Source: Elysia chlorotica (taxonomy: Eukaryota > Mollusca > Gastropoda > Plakobranchidae). Taken from it: 64,000 nucleotides of DNA. Positions 1 to 10,640 of this stretch are shown piece by piece. Numbering within the stretch: the stretch's first letter is position 1; every line of letters begins with the position of its first letter. The notes under the pieces are model-generated. The model did not search any database and was not told the DNA's origin. It was given only the letters and a program-made list of their open reading frames with translations. The stretch covers positions 504,776 through 568,775 of the forward strand of contig RQTK01000111.1 in NCBI GenBank assembly GCA_003991915.1, written 5' to 3'. A program made the position numbers and the translations under genes.

Positions 1-717
1 GAAAAGACAGGACTCCAAATCAATATCAGCAAAACTGAGGTCATGAGGGTGAATAGCAAGCAGCAGAACCCAATTAGACTCCATGAAGAGGATATCAAAG
101 AAGCAAACAAATTTACCTACTTGGGCAGCATAGTGAACAAAGATGGAGGGTCTGACGAGGACATCAAGTGTCGAATTATTAAAGCAAGGCAGGCTTTCAT
201 CACACTGAGACAAATTTGGAAATCGAAAACACTGTAAATTCACAACAAACTCAGAATCTTTAACACTAATGTAAAATCTGTCCTACTTTATGGCTCAGAA
301 ACATGGAGAGTAACAAAAACGAACTCTAAAAAGATTCAAGGATTTACCAACAGATGCCTCAGAAACATTCTTGGAGTACACTGGCCGGAAGTCATCTCAA
401 ATGAGGAATTATGGGAAAGAACAAGACAGACTCCAGTTGAGACCGAAATCATGAAGAGAAAGTGGGGATGGATCGGACACACTCTCCGAAAGCCTGCATC
501 AAACATCACTAGGCAAGCCCTTGACTGGAACCCACAAGTAAAGAGGAAAGTAGGTCGTCCCAAACAATCCTGGAGAAGGAGTGTTGAAGAAGAAGTGAAG
601 GCGTCAGGAACAACATGGGCAGAGCTAAGAAGGACCTGCCAAAATCGAGTCCGTTGGCGGAGCTTTGTTGAGGCCCTATGTTCCTCAAGGAATCAAGAGG
701 CTTAAGTCAAGTCATTT
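1..717 (+). mobile_element. Non-LTR retrotransposon, 3' end of reverse transcriptase ORF (truncated)
   Basis: One frame read from base 1 encodes the end of a LINE-type reverse transcriptase. It contains a KTEVM-like motif near codon 12, the box FTYLGS near 38, an LLYGSETW segment and a C-terminal tail with KRKWGWIGHTLRKP. A single in-frame stop (235-237) interrupts the frame, which otherwise stays open to a TAA/TAG region near 705. The 5' part of the element lies outside the window or is lost. The tail pattern is common in mollusc and other invertebrate LINE endonuclease-reverse transcriptases; I cannot assign the clade. A second decayed copy lies at 5425-5722. Confidence 0.85.
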
Positions 718-1210
718 TGATGTAACTGACCGTCACAAAACAGACAAACAATTCACCGACCTTACGATTTTGTTATCTTTGTTATATCATCTCTGTAAAC
801 GTGTAATCACTCTTTACTTAAAACTGTAAAAATAACTTTTCACTGCTCACGCAGAAATATCAATGCTGAAGATCCCCTATATTCAGACATAAACTTCTTT
901 TCTTTTAAGATCGGAAAAACTGTGTTGATTTGGTAACCGTCTCATTCATCACAGACCCAACCCTTGTTACAGTGTGAGCCGTGCTTGGCGGGAGCGCTCA
1001 CCCACTTGTGACCCCCCCCCCCCCCTTTTCCCGACCCAACAATGGTTGAGGTTATTTGCACCATGAATATCCCTACATGTTAACCTAACAGACAGAAAGT
1101 CAAATCACATTGATTGAGATGTATGTAGATCTAGATATAGGTACCGTGCAGATGTGCCGTAAAACAAACTCAACCACTCAGATCCTAGATCCAGGTCTAG
1201 ATTCTAAATC
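718..1210. other. Intergenic, no gene seen
   Basis: This stretch follows the retrotransposon and holds a poly-C run around 1013-1025. No exon, RNA gene or recognised element is visible. Confidence 0.5.
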
Positions 1211-1562
1211 TATTAGGACACCTGTAATCTATATCAACATATGTCACGTTCGAGATCTACATGGCTGTGTAACCACTGTACCCGAAGAACTAACCTTTTC
1301 GTCTGTACATGTATTTTGCATCGATGTTCGATATATATATATATGCAAAATACATAGGCGAAAAGGTTAGTTCTTCGGGTACAGTGGTTGCACAGCCATG
1401 TTATATAAGGTCCCGAGTTCGAATCCTGGCTGTTGCGTTCCCTACTGGTTGGGTTGGTGTCAGTATAATGTGACCGGCTGAGACAGGAGAGTCATGGTAT
1501 CCCCGCCCTGTCTCGTGTGTGGCAGCACATAAAATATTAGGACACCTGTAATCTATATCAAC

Positions 1563-1563
<1 letters not shown>
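1211..1563 (+). mobile_element. SINE copy with snap-back hairpin, flanked by 29-bp direct repeats
   Basis: An identical 29-bp sequence beginning TATTAGGACACC occurs at 1211-1239 and 1535-1563. Between the copies are two near-perfect inverted arms (1259-1321 and 1343-1401, loop of about 21 nt rich in AT) and then a SINE body on the + strand. The body has a B-box-like GAGTTCGAATCC near 1416 and the family words ACTGGTTGGGTTGGTGTCAG and GGCAGCACATAAAAT. The left arm looks like an inverted partial copy of the SINE head. The flanking repeats look like a target-site duplication, unusually long for a SINE. Confidence 0.7.
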
Positions 1564-1595
<32 letters not shown>

Positions 1596-1611
1596 CAGAG
1601 AGAGAGATGCC
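1563..1611. repeat. (GA)n microsatellite
   Basis: Interrupted AG dinucleotide array that starts directly at the right-hand 29-bp repeat of the hairpin SINE. Confidence 0.95.
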
Positions 1612-1732
1612 AATATAACTTCATTCAGATTTTTGCACCAATCTTCTTCAAGACGCCTGTGTTACGTGTAGAAACAAAAAGAATAGTTAAGGTGGATACT
1701 TGGGAATGAGAGAGAGAGGGGGGGGTAAAGAT

Positions 1733-1791
<59 letters not shown>
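1733..1791. repeat. (GA)n microsatellite
   Basis: Nearly pure AG dinucleotide array. Long serine/leucine-rich open frames over it are an artefact of the repeat. Confidence 0.97.
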
Positions 1792-1793
<2 letters not shown>

Positions 1794-1799
1794 GAGAAG

Positions 1800-2255
1800 A
1801 GGTTAAAAATCAAAGCTTTCACTGATTTGAAAGGTTTCATGAGTCGGCGTTCGTAAGAGCCTAGATCTAGATCTAGCAAGCTGTGAACGGAAAGGAGTAA
1901 ACATGACTGCACTCTGATAGTAAACTTCTATGGCCAGTATGACCAGTAAGAAAGAAAACAACCCGTAACGAACGCCAATCTGCGCATACACTTACACGGT
2001 GGAAAAGGATGACGTTTTGTTTTGTTTAGGCTATACCGTATATAAACGTTGGAAAAGGACGAGTTTGTTTTTTTACACCGTGGAAAGGGGCAGTTCCAAA
2101 CTATAGGCCTATACTCTTCAAGCCCATAGGCCTTATGTTGACTCATGACATTATGGGGCTTGATGTTTGCCATAATTATAACATAATATGCCTTTATAGA
2201 AATAACAGCAGTGTTTTTGCGTAAACATAATTATTTTATGAAAACTAATTGAAAT
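1800..2255. other. Intergenic, no gene seen
   Basis: Unique-looking AT-rich DNA. It includes two short similar phrases around GGAAAAGGA(T/C)GA at about 2002 and 2050, but nothing gene-like. Confidence 0.4.
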
Positions 2256-2261
2256 AAACAT

Positions 2262-3030
2262 TATTTTGGAAACTAGGTCTAGGTTGACAATAAAATGTCA
2301 GAAGTGTGCCAGAAAGGGCCATAATTATTGATTTCAATACCCCCAAAATAATGCCAAAATGCCAGAGTGCCAAACTGGGAAACGGTGTCAGGCATTTCCC
2401 CAGGATGACATAACCCAAAGATGCCAGATCTGGCAACCTCAGTATAATATATTCTATGTAACTGACTGAAGAAGGGTTTACCAGGTTTTTATTCACTTGG
2501 ATTCCGGATTTGCACTTTGCAGCTAGAAAGTGCCGGGAAGATGCCAGATTTTATTATCAATAGCGAAACAGTGTGAAATATGGGATATGGATACTCAACT
2601 TTACTTTTATGCACACTTCGCCTTCTCCCTAGAACCAAAAGCAAGTCGGCAAGTTAGTAAAAATTGTCTGACAACAACTAAATTGTGAGCGTCAACTGGC
2701 AACACATGAGCGGGCTGGGCCTCAGAGTTTTAATAGTTTATTAATAACCTCTTTGGACTTTCAGGCCCACGTGCGTTGGTTAGGCCTGTGCCAGATAGAG
2801 CTTGCGCTGTTTGTCCAATTATAAAGTTAAATGTCAGATTATAAATCACACCATCAGTTATTATGACGAAACATTAAAGTAATTGTAAGAAACACTTGGA
2901 AACTATGTAGAGATTGACTGAAAGTTCCAAAAATGTGCTAGAGCCATAATTGGTGTCAGCACCCCAAAATCACGCTAAAGTGCCAGATAAGTGCCAGAGT
3001 GCCAAACAGAGACACCGAGTGCCACAACCA
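2262..3030. repeat. Diverged direct duplication (about 140-bp units)
   Basis: The segments near 2262-2400 and 2896-3030 share an ordered series of words: GGAAACTA, a GTGCCAGA/GTGCTAGA phrase, GCCATAATT, ACCCCAAAAT and AGTGCCAGAGTGCCAAAC. They look like two old copies of one repeat in the same orientation. The middle part (2400-2895) holds no recognised feature. Confidence 0.6.
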
Positions 3031-3148
3031 TGTATATTCTGACTACCTGGTCAGAGGCCACGTTAGACCCTCCAAGTTTAGTCTGCTACGGCACCAATTC
3101 TGATATATTTCTACTAAGCATGCCCTTCATGCCACCTTTCCTTAAAAT

Positions 3149-3859
3149 TGCTAGACGACAGACCTGCACCAACCCTTGGGAGCCTTGATGTGTTACAAAG
3201 GATGCAGGCATTCAAGGCACACCCAACTAATTATGAATAAGTCCCTACCTGTCGTCCACCACACTGATCCCTCTCCTATCAAAAGAATGAAAAAGAGAGT
3301 AAGGCAGCATACCTTTCCTGCCCCAAACCCATGAGACCAGCAAAAGGCACCCATCAAATGCTGAATGAGACTACCGGTACCCTGCAACCAGCGAGCCGCC
3401 TCCAAACAACAAATGGCAGAATCTCCCCTAGGTCCGGGGACCTTCCAAGACATTGCTACCCCGCCATCCGTCACTGGATCCTCTCCACCCCAGTCGGCAC
3501 TCCGCTGCCCTGCGACTCAGCAAAGGAATCCCAACGACAGTCAAACCCTCATTCTCACCCCTTATCAATTTGGGAGAGAAGTTAAGACCGCCAACCTTAT
3601 CAGGTCCGACCAACCCGCGGTTGTTTCCATCACAACCATCAAAGGCTGTTGGCCTTCTAACAGCAAAGGGTCTTAAACACAAAAGTGAATGTGGATTTAC
3701 TCGACCACTTCTGGACACCATTGTGGTGTTTCAGCCCAATGCTAGACGACAGACCTGCACCAACCCTTGGGGGCCTTGATATGTTACAAAGGATGCAGGC
3801 ATTCAAGGCACATCCAACTAATCATGAATAGGTCCCTCCCTACCTGTCGTCCACCACAA
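3149..3859. mobile_element. Small element with about 113-bp terminal direct repeats (TRIM-like)
   Basis: The segments 3149-3262 and 3740-3859 are about 95% identical direct repeats. Each begins GCTAGACGACAGACCTGCAC and ends CCTACCTGTCGTCCACCAC, so each repeat also carries inverted ends (GACGACAG and CTGTCGTC). The roughly 480-bp interior is GC-richer than the flanks and has no intact frame that I recognise. The layout resembles a terminal-repeat retrotransposon in miniature, or two copies of a small inverted-repeat element bracketing captured DNA. Confidence 0.55.
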
Positions 3860-3945
3860 AATGATTTATTTAGGCGATATTTAAAATATGAAAAATCGTG
3901 AAAAGAGACTGTAAATTTAGGCGGTATCTACCCTCAGCCATAGAT

Positions 3946-4084
3946 TCATCCGCAGACACTGAGTTTGTGCTTCGCCCTATTAGGGCTCGTCAGTGGGAGT
4001 GGGATTCGAACCAGTGACCTGCGGCTTGCAGGCGAACGCTCTGCCAACTGAGCTATCCGGTTCGGTGATCGAGTCGTGTGTATC
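3946..4084 (-). mobile_element. tRNA-derived SINE with intact pol III boxes
   Basis: Read on the minus strand, an A box TAGCTCAGTTGG (4044-4055) and a perfect B box GGTTCGAATCC (4002-4012) have tRNA-like spacing. The loop between them reads CTGCAAG, but the anticodon stem does not pair well and no acceptor stem closes. This is a tRNA-derived SINE head rather than a tRNA gene. A non-tRNA body follows (GACGAGCCCTAATAGGGCG). Confidence 0.75.
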
Positions 4085-4429
4085 GTGGGCGCCACAAGAC
4101 GTAAAATGTGTAAATGAAGTAAGATCATGGTAAAACTCCCATAATATCACGTTAGTGGTTCAAAAAGGCAAATACAGATATTCTAGCCACAGATTTCTAT
4201 TAATAGCAATCTGTGGATCTAGCTGACTAGCTGTATTCTTTTGCGGTTGTGTCTATGTAGTCGCATTTTTATTAGGGCTATGCATTTACACATAAACACA
4301 CACGCACACTGTAACATAAAACTGCTCGTGGAAAAAGTTATAAAAAGATATTTGGTGAATAAAAAACCAATGCCACCATCCTCACTCCCCTCTTCTCTTC
4401 TCTATCTCTCTCTCTTTTGATATGTTGAA
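4085..4429. other. Intergenic, no gene seen
   Basis: AT-rich DNA with a short ACAC-rich patch near 4290-4310. Nothing else is recognised. Confidence 0.4.
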
Positions 4430-4560
4430 ACAGGAGTCTTGGTAGTCTCCACAGTACAAATGTACCGTACTGTCTCTGAGTGGCAGCACATAAAATTGCC
4501 AGATGTTAGTCTTGGGATCCGTCACAAAATAGATTTGCTGCTGATGTTGGACATAAAAAA
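4430..4560 (+). mobile_element. SINE fragment, 3' half
   Basis: It carries the family words GGCAGCACATAAAATTG, TTAGTCTTGGGATCCGTC and GCTGATGTTGGAC in the same order as the copies at 19110 and 24890. The tRNA-like head is missing. Confidence 0.65.
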
Positions 4561-4675
4561 ACTTAGCAGCTCTTTCTCTCTCTCTCTCCTTCCTTTCCCA
4601 TCTCTCTCTCGCTCTCTCTCTCTCTCTCTCCCTCTCTCTCCCTCTCCACATTTCTCTCTCTCTTTTACATACCGA
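4561..4675. repeat. (CT)n-rich simple repeat
   Basis: Interrupted CT array directly after the SINE fragment. Confidence 0.85.
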
Positions 4676-5083
<408 letters not shown>

Positions 5084-5424
5084 GCCACCACCAGCGCCGC
5101 CACTGCCGCCACCACCACCGCTACCACCAACATCATTTAAGCTCTGGTTGATTACATACATGGATGTGCTCATCATGTAACATTGTTTTGTAACACTACA
5201 GGCATAGGCCCGCTAGGCCTACCCTAGCGCATCATGCCTTAAGGCATCAAAGGACTGACGCGCGGTAGCAGCTTGATTTCTATTAATAGAAATCTGCGTG
5301 CGCTTTGTTCTGCCCCCACTTTCCTCTCCCCAGTAACATTCAAGTTCTGCCATACTGTTACGTAACCAAGCAGTCTAGGGGAAGTTATATAACGTCTTTG
5401 GTAACCAAAGATAATTGACAAGCG
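5084..5424. other. Intergenic, no gene seen
   Basis: After the microsatellite tail there is no feature I can support. Confidence 0.4.
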
Positions 5425-5722
5425 AATGTCGCTACTATTAAAAACAGCGATCAAAAAGCGTAAATGGGGTTGGATAAGCCATACACTTTGAAAGCCTGTA
5501 TCCAACACCACAAGGCAAGCCCTGGAGTGGAACCCCCAAGGCAAACGCAAGGTCGGGCGCTCTTGGTGCCGTAGCACTGAGATAGAATTAAAAGCGGTCG
5601 GTTACAGTAACACATGGGCCGAGCTGAAGAGGATCAGCCAGAATTGAGTTGGGTGTGTATGTGGGGGGGGGGGGGAGAAAGTTGTTGCGGCCCTATGTTC
5701 CACAAGGACTCAAGAGGCTTAA
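5425..5722 (+). mobile_element. Decayed 3' tail of the same non-LTR retrotransposon
   Basis: Words such as AAGCGTAAATGGGGTTGGAT, CCTGTATCCAACACCACAAG and CGGCCCTATGTTCCACAAGGA follow the same order as the copy at 451-705. Frameshifts and a poly-G insertion near 5662-5673 break the frame. It is more diverged than the copy at the left edge. Confidence 0.75.
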
Positions 5723-6035
5723 ACATAAACACTTAAACAGATATAGTCAATGCATCTATCCAGCATATTGAACAATGTGATAGTGTATATGTGACCGTGT
5801 GTGGATTAGGGTAACTCTTAAACAACACCAATGAAACTACTATACCAAACGTCGAACAAACTGCAAAATAGCAAAATACTAACTACTACCCGAACAACCT
5901 AACGCTATAAACCATCACGAAACCAAAATCATCTCCACAAAGACAATCCAAAACAAGTAACTCAACTTCACAAAAAAGCAGTCCAAAAAACAACTCTACT
6001 CAACCCTGCTCGCAGCGCCGCCTTGTGTGACCGTA
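5723..6035. other. Intergenic; short flank repeated near the LTR end
   Basis: No gene. The phrase TGTGACCGTGTGTGGATTAG near 5790 nearly repeats at 6027, where it leads into the LTR. Only the terminal about 12 bp match the LTR, so this is not a third LTR. Confidence 0.4.
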
Positions 6036-6434
6036 TGTGGATTAGGGTTGCGATAAAATGCTGTGATCGTTAGTTTTAATGAAAAATATAGAAACAACAG
6101 AAAGTTACGTAACTCAATAAAAACAAGAAAAGCACACAGATATGGCTGAGTAGAATGGACTGTGGCACAAGACCACGAAAAGATTTACATGTACATGTAT
6201 TACGGTCTTGTCTGTGAGATTATTGAAGTCATGGCGATTAACCAACAAAATCAAATACTCAAATACACACCCACACACCCACAGGTGTAGTTCCACCCAA
6301 AACACCCGGCTAAAATACATAGACCACAAAGGCTACAAACCAGCAATAAAAACCAATTTGCTATACTTAAAAGAAAAGAAATTTTCAGTTTACCAAGTAA
6401 ATTACAACTTAAACAAATCTGTCACCCGCTCACA
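6036..6434 (-). repeat. 3' LTR
   Basis: About 399 bp, the partner of 7733-8135. It lies downstream of the purine-rich tract in element orientation. Confidence 0.75.
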
Positions 6435-6880
6435 TCCGCCCCTACCAATTTAAATTGTTACTCCCACGTAACAATGTCGGAAAATAAACAAAGAAATTCC
6501 AATAACACTATAAACAACATCTATGTATTACCAATTATACCCGGTACTAACTTTTCCACTACCCCATCACACAGACGATCCGCAGACTTCCCACACTCCG
6601 AGTCACACAGAGTACAGACACGTGATTGTCCGCGCGTGATCGCAGGTTGTAGGGGTGAGTTCCGACTTGAGGCACTTGACCTGACGGCGACACGGTTGAT
6701 CGGGTGCGGTCTGAGGTCATATCGGGGGCGTCCGCCTCAGAGTCAGATCTCAGGTAACGTTAACGCCTGTTTGTTTTCCGAGGAGGTCACATAGCGCTGC
6801 TCCCCACTCTTCTCGTGCTCAATCAGATTCGCGGTGCCGTGTTCGTTCTGGACCGTTACAACCCTGTAACGGTCAGGTCC

Positions 6881-7126
6881 CTACCTGTCCTTAATCTTGT
6901 TGCGACCCGCTGGGTGAGCTCGCAGTAGCACTTCATCTCCCTGACGGATCTGCGTAGACCTAGTTTGCGCCTTGTATCTCTTCCGGAATCGGCAAGACCG
7001 AGCAAAATGTCCGGGCCTGCCATAATAGAAACACAATCTTGGATTAGGCCTCAATTGGCGCCAAGGTTGACGAGACTGTGACGGGTTGGTGCTCACCTGT
7101 TCCTTTGAACCAGGTGATTTCGCCAC
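6881..7126 (-). pseudogene. Degenerate zinc knuckle joined to integrase C-terminal remnant
   Basis: The frame holds CFYYGRPGHFARSC, a CCHC knuckle in which the second Cys is Tyr. About 20 residues later it reads GDEVLLRAHPAGRNKIKDR, which resembles the conserved GD-VL-R...K--DRW segment near the end of gypsy-type integrases. The frame stops (TAG) exactly where that family normally has Trp. Knuckle and integrase tail are normally separated by all of pol, so a large deletion is inferred. Confidence 0.6.
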
Positions 7127-7173
7127 ACGGTTACGGGAGGCCTGGGTACCCCATTCCGCAGTCTGGCTCCGAA

Positions 7174-7521
7174 CTAAGGAAGTGTGACAGTTATTCTCCT
7201 GCCTCTGCTGTTGTGGTAGCCGCTGTTGATGCCACTGCCGTTGTTGTACATGTTGCTGGTGTTGTCGTTGTTGATGGTGTTGTTGATGTGGTTGTTGCTG
7301 CCTATCCTGGCGACAGGCGGCTGCACAATGGCCTGGCCTGCCTCAATTGTAGCAGTGCCCGTCTGCCGGGCTGTCACGTCGTCGTCGTCGTTGTTGTTGT
7401 GGTTATTGTTGTTGTTGCCACTAATTCTCTCTGTATACTCTCTGAGAACTGTTTTGAGGGCATCTTCTTGTTTGTCAAGAAGTTCTTCCATGTCGGTGCG
7501 ACTAAAGGAATTTGTTGTCAT
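7174..7521 (-). pseudogene. Gag-like segment of the LTR element (broken)
   Basis: From the ATG at 7521 the minus strand encodes an N-terminal helical stretch (FSRTDMEELLDKQEDAL) followed by Asn-, His- and Asp-rich low complexity. The frame ends at 7174, and a frame change near 7200-7210 separates it from the zinc-knuckle frame that follows. The Gag assignment rests on context; the sequence alone is low-complexity. Confidence 0.45.
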
Positions 7522-7732
7522 GACTTCATGATCAGCCTTCTCAGCCTGCAGATGCAAGCTGTCGGATGAGATCCTACTGCAACTGCAAGATAAACCGTCG
7601 TCTTTGTGAGGCGTCCACGACAGAACAGTTTTCCTCACCTTTTGGAATGAGGAGTGTGGGTGATGTGAGGTAAACTGTTTGAGGTTTATCCTGCAATGTT
7701 CGTCGTGGAGCCCTCTATAAAACGGTCCCGTG

Positions 7733-8135
7733 TGTGGATTAGGGTCGCGATAGAATGCTGTGAGTGTGATCGTTAGTTTTAATGAAAAAAAAACAACTAG
7801 AAACAACAGAAAGTTACGTAACTCAATAAAAACAAGAAAAGCACACAGATAAGGTTGAGTAGAATGGACTGTGGCACAAGACCAAGAAAAGATTTATTAC
7901 GGAATTGTCTGTGAAATTATTGAAGTCATGGTGATTAACCAACAAAATGAAATAGTGAATAAACTCATACTCAAATACACACTAAAGTGTAGTTCCATCC
8001 AAAACACCCGACTAAAATACATAGACCACAAAGGTTACAAACCAGCAATAAAAATCAATTTGCTATACTTAATAGAAAATAATCTTCAGTTTACCAAGTA
8101 AATTACAACTTAAACAAACATGTCACCCGCTCACA
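7733..8135 (-). repeat. 5' LTR
   Basis: The left LTR in element orientation, about 403 bp. It differs from the partner at 6036-6434 by scattered substitutions and small indels, suggesting an old insertion. Confidence 0.75.
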
Positions 8136-8784
8136 TATTATATGCACTATATTTTGGCGTTTCTGCCTCTATATTCTGTATACTCGTTTTTTGTCCAAAT
8201 TTTCTCATACTTACTATAGTGTTTCTGTCCGAATACAAATTCTTTGCCGAATAAAGCGAATCTCTATACTAGTTTATCTTTCATAGAAAGAATGGTTGCG
8301 ACCTGCTGTATTTAACAATGTTATTACGATACACCACGTTTATGTCTATTATTTCAAAAAGTACAGAAACACTATGATACATTGGTCTAGAACTCTCAGT
8401 AAACCTTGGACAGAAACTATATATAATTATAAAGTGCGCATGGTTTGACTGAGCAAGGTTTGTTTACGACCACTGTATGTTCGTTGTCGGAGACCGTTTA
8501 ACGTCTCCTTGGTCTCTAGCTCTTTTCATTTTACTACCTCTCATCATAAACAAAGCTTTAGCGAAAAAATATTGATAATGATATAGTGTAGAGCCATTGT
8601 ACAGACAAACGCTTTAGCCTGGCGGATAATAAAAGAAAGCTATTTAGCATGTAATCGCTCGTCTTGATTTCTCATGGGTATCGACCAATTTTGAGTTTTG
8701 AGTCCAGTGCAAAAGATGAATAATAGGAAAATAATGACACCAGTGCTCTCCGGACAGTTTCATTAACTTTTAAATGGCGATTTA

Positions 8785-8818
<34 letters not shown>

Positions 8819-9426
8819 TTTTATTATTATGGTTGTTGCTATTGATTTGTTGACATCTTTAGGTTGAAAACGAAACTCCGATTCCAACGCAACAGTAAAC
8901 AATAGTATCAACTGGAACCACAGGTTGCATCTTCCGCGAAATTTCGTAGAGGGCGCTGTTAGTTGCTGTGGACACTTTTTTTCAGCCAGTGACCTATCTT
9001 GCCAATCCATTATTTTACTTTGATCTAACACAGCCACAACATATGGTACACCTGGCATCCCTACATCAGAGAAAGCGAAAGTGAAAATTCAACCAAAACA
9101 ATCAAATCGGTCTTGCTATGACATCGACGTCTAAAATTCACAACAAATGACAACATACAGGTCCGTGACTTGAGCATTCGTCATGGGCCAGTGAAGACCA
9201 AGCCAGCGATGAAGATATCTAGACCTACATGGATGATCTAGGCAGAGGGGAATCAAATTAAGTTAGATCCGGATTCTAGAAGAAGATCCAAATCTGGTAG
9301 GATAAGACTATCTATTGAATAGATCTATGCCGAAACACCACCGTTTACGCACTCGGCCAAATTGAATAGATCTATGCCGAAACACCACCTTTTACATTAG
9401 CCCCCACTCAGGCAACGTTTTGTTTT

Positions 9427-9428
<2 letters not shown>
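8136..9428. other. Intergenic, no gene seen
   Basis: It contains a (TTA)n microsatellite at about 8784-8828 and a 30-bp direct repeat (9314-9343 and 9361-9390, beginning ATTGAATAGATCTATGCCG). No exon is recognised. Confidence 0.45.
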
Positions 9429-9466
<38 letters not shown>

Positions 9467-9471
9467 GAGAG
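9429..9471. repeat. (GA)n microsatellite
   Basis: AG dinucleotide array. It is followed by several copies of the palindromic word AGATCTAG up to about 9640. Confidence 0.93.
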
Positions 9472-10139
9472 ATAATGTAGGATCTAGATCTAAATTTGTA
9501 AAGACATTCTAGGCAGATTTATAGTTAAGATCTAATCTAGATCTAGATTCTAGATAGAGTACTCATTAAAATATTTTTTCTTCCTAAATTTTGATGTGTG
9601 AATTGAGCTGGCATTTGTTAGATCTATAATCTAGATCTATATTCTCAACATTATGCTAAATGATTTCTCAACATTTTTTTAGAAACTCACATTGTAAGTT
9701 TAACTTTTACAGTGTCAATCACAATGCTGAAAAGGATATTTAGGCAGGAGATTGATTGGATGAGATATGAAGAGAATAGCTTTAGATGTATAGATTATGT
9801 ATTGAATATATTGCTGTATAACAAATCTTACACACTAAAAGACAACTTAAGCACAAACTAACGGTCTAACCATTGGGCTGCGTGCACGCCCTCCAGTGGA
9901 CTCCTGACAAGGCCAGGGCCACCCCGCCAAGTCTCCCCCTGTCCACACTCAAGTTTTTCAATCTAAGCACCAACCTTGTCCTAACAACTAGAACTGTATT
10001 ATTGATAATACTGTTTTATTTCAGATTACTGCTTACAATGTCTACCATTTCTGATTCTATTAATTCCCTTAGAAGCTACTTCCATCCTCATTACCTCTTT
10101 TTTCCCAGTACTCCTTGAGTTATTTTAACCACCCCCTTA
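9472..10139. other. Intergenic, AGATCTAG-rich
   Basis: AGATCT/CTAGAT words recur between about 9480 and 9640. No gene is recognised. Confidence 0.4.
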
Positions 10140-10640
10140 ATTGACATCCCTCCAAATTTAACCCAATAGTATTCAGAAGAAAGTCCTGGCATGACATGTT
10201 GCATCAATGACCGCGTCAGGACCCAACGGTGTCAGCACCCATTCTCCTTAACTCCCTGATCATCTTAGCTACTGTACCAGATACAATGGGAGTTATATCG
10301 TTGTTGCTAGGAAGGGAGCTCCTATTTCCCCTCTTTGGGATCAAATAAGTAGGAGCCTATCACCTGTTACCTCTTGAACTCCTGCCTTCTGATACTCTGT
10401 GTAATGGCCATCTAACTCCAGTTTACTCCTTGAAACAAAATAGGTTTTTGGCTACACCTCGAGCCACCTCTTTACAATCTCTGCCCCGGAAAAGCAGTGC
10501 TGCTGTATAGGTTGGCCTGGAGGGTTTATGCCCCAGACGACTTTAAACAGGTTTCATAATCCGCGGTGACCTGCTTAGTGTTCTGGTTACCAAGACGAAT
10601 ACGTAAATGTAACACCACATCTTGTCCCTTGGCGTTCCAG
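10140..10640 (-). other. Unclassified GC-richer block, probable decayed mobile element
   Basis: This block is less AT-rich than its flanks. The minus strand has coding-like patches broken by stops, for example TYFVSRSKLELDGHYTEYQ near 10390-10450. I cannot place it in a family; a decayed retroelement is the simplest guess. Confidence 0.3.

Larger units (their letters stand above)
6036..8135 (-). mobile_element. Internally deleted LTR retrotransposon (Ty3/gypsy-like)
   Basis: Two direct repeats of about 400 bp (6036-6434 and 7733-8135) flank a 1.3-kb interior. On the minus strand each repeat starts TGTGAGCGGGTGACA and ends CCTAATCCACA, giving the TG...CA ends of an LTR. A purine-rich tract (GGTAGGGGCGG) sits directly before the 3' LTR. 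The interior reads, 5' to 3' on the minus strand, as a Gag-like coiled and Asn-rich segment, a degenerate zinc knuckle, then a segment resembling the C-terminus of an integrase. Most of pol is absent. No matching target-site duplication was found. Confidence 0.75.

Noticed and set aside
4002-4070. tRNA gene (Cys-like GCA loop) on the minus strand
   Set aside because: A and B boxes are good, but the anticodon and acceptor stems do not pair and a non-tRNA body follows; called a SINE.
5790-5812. Third LTR copy upstream of the LTR element
   Set aside because: Only the flank and about 12 terminal bases match; the following sequence is unrelated to the LTR.
7078-7569. 163-codon plus-strand frame
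   Set aside because: Antisense shadow of the Gag-like and Asn-rich segment of the LTR element.
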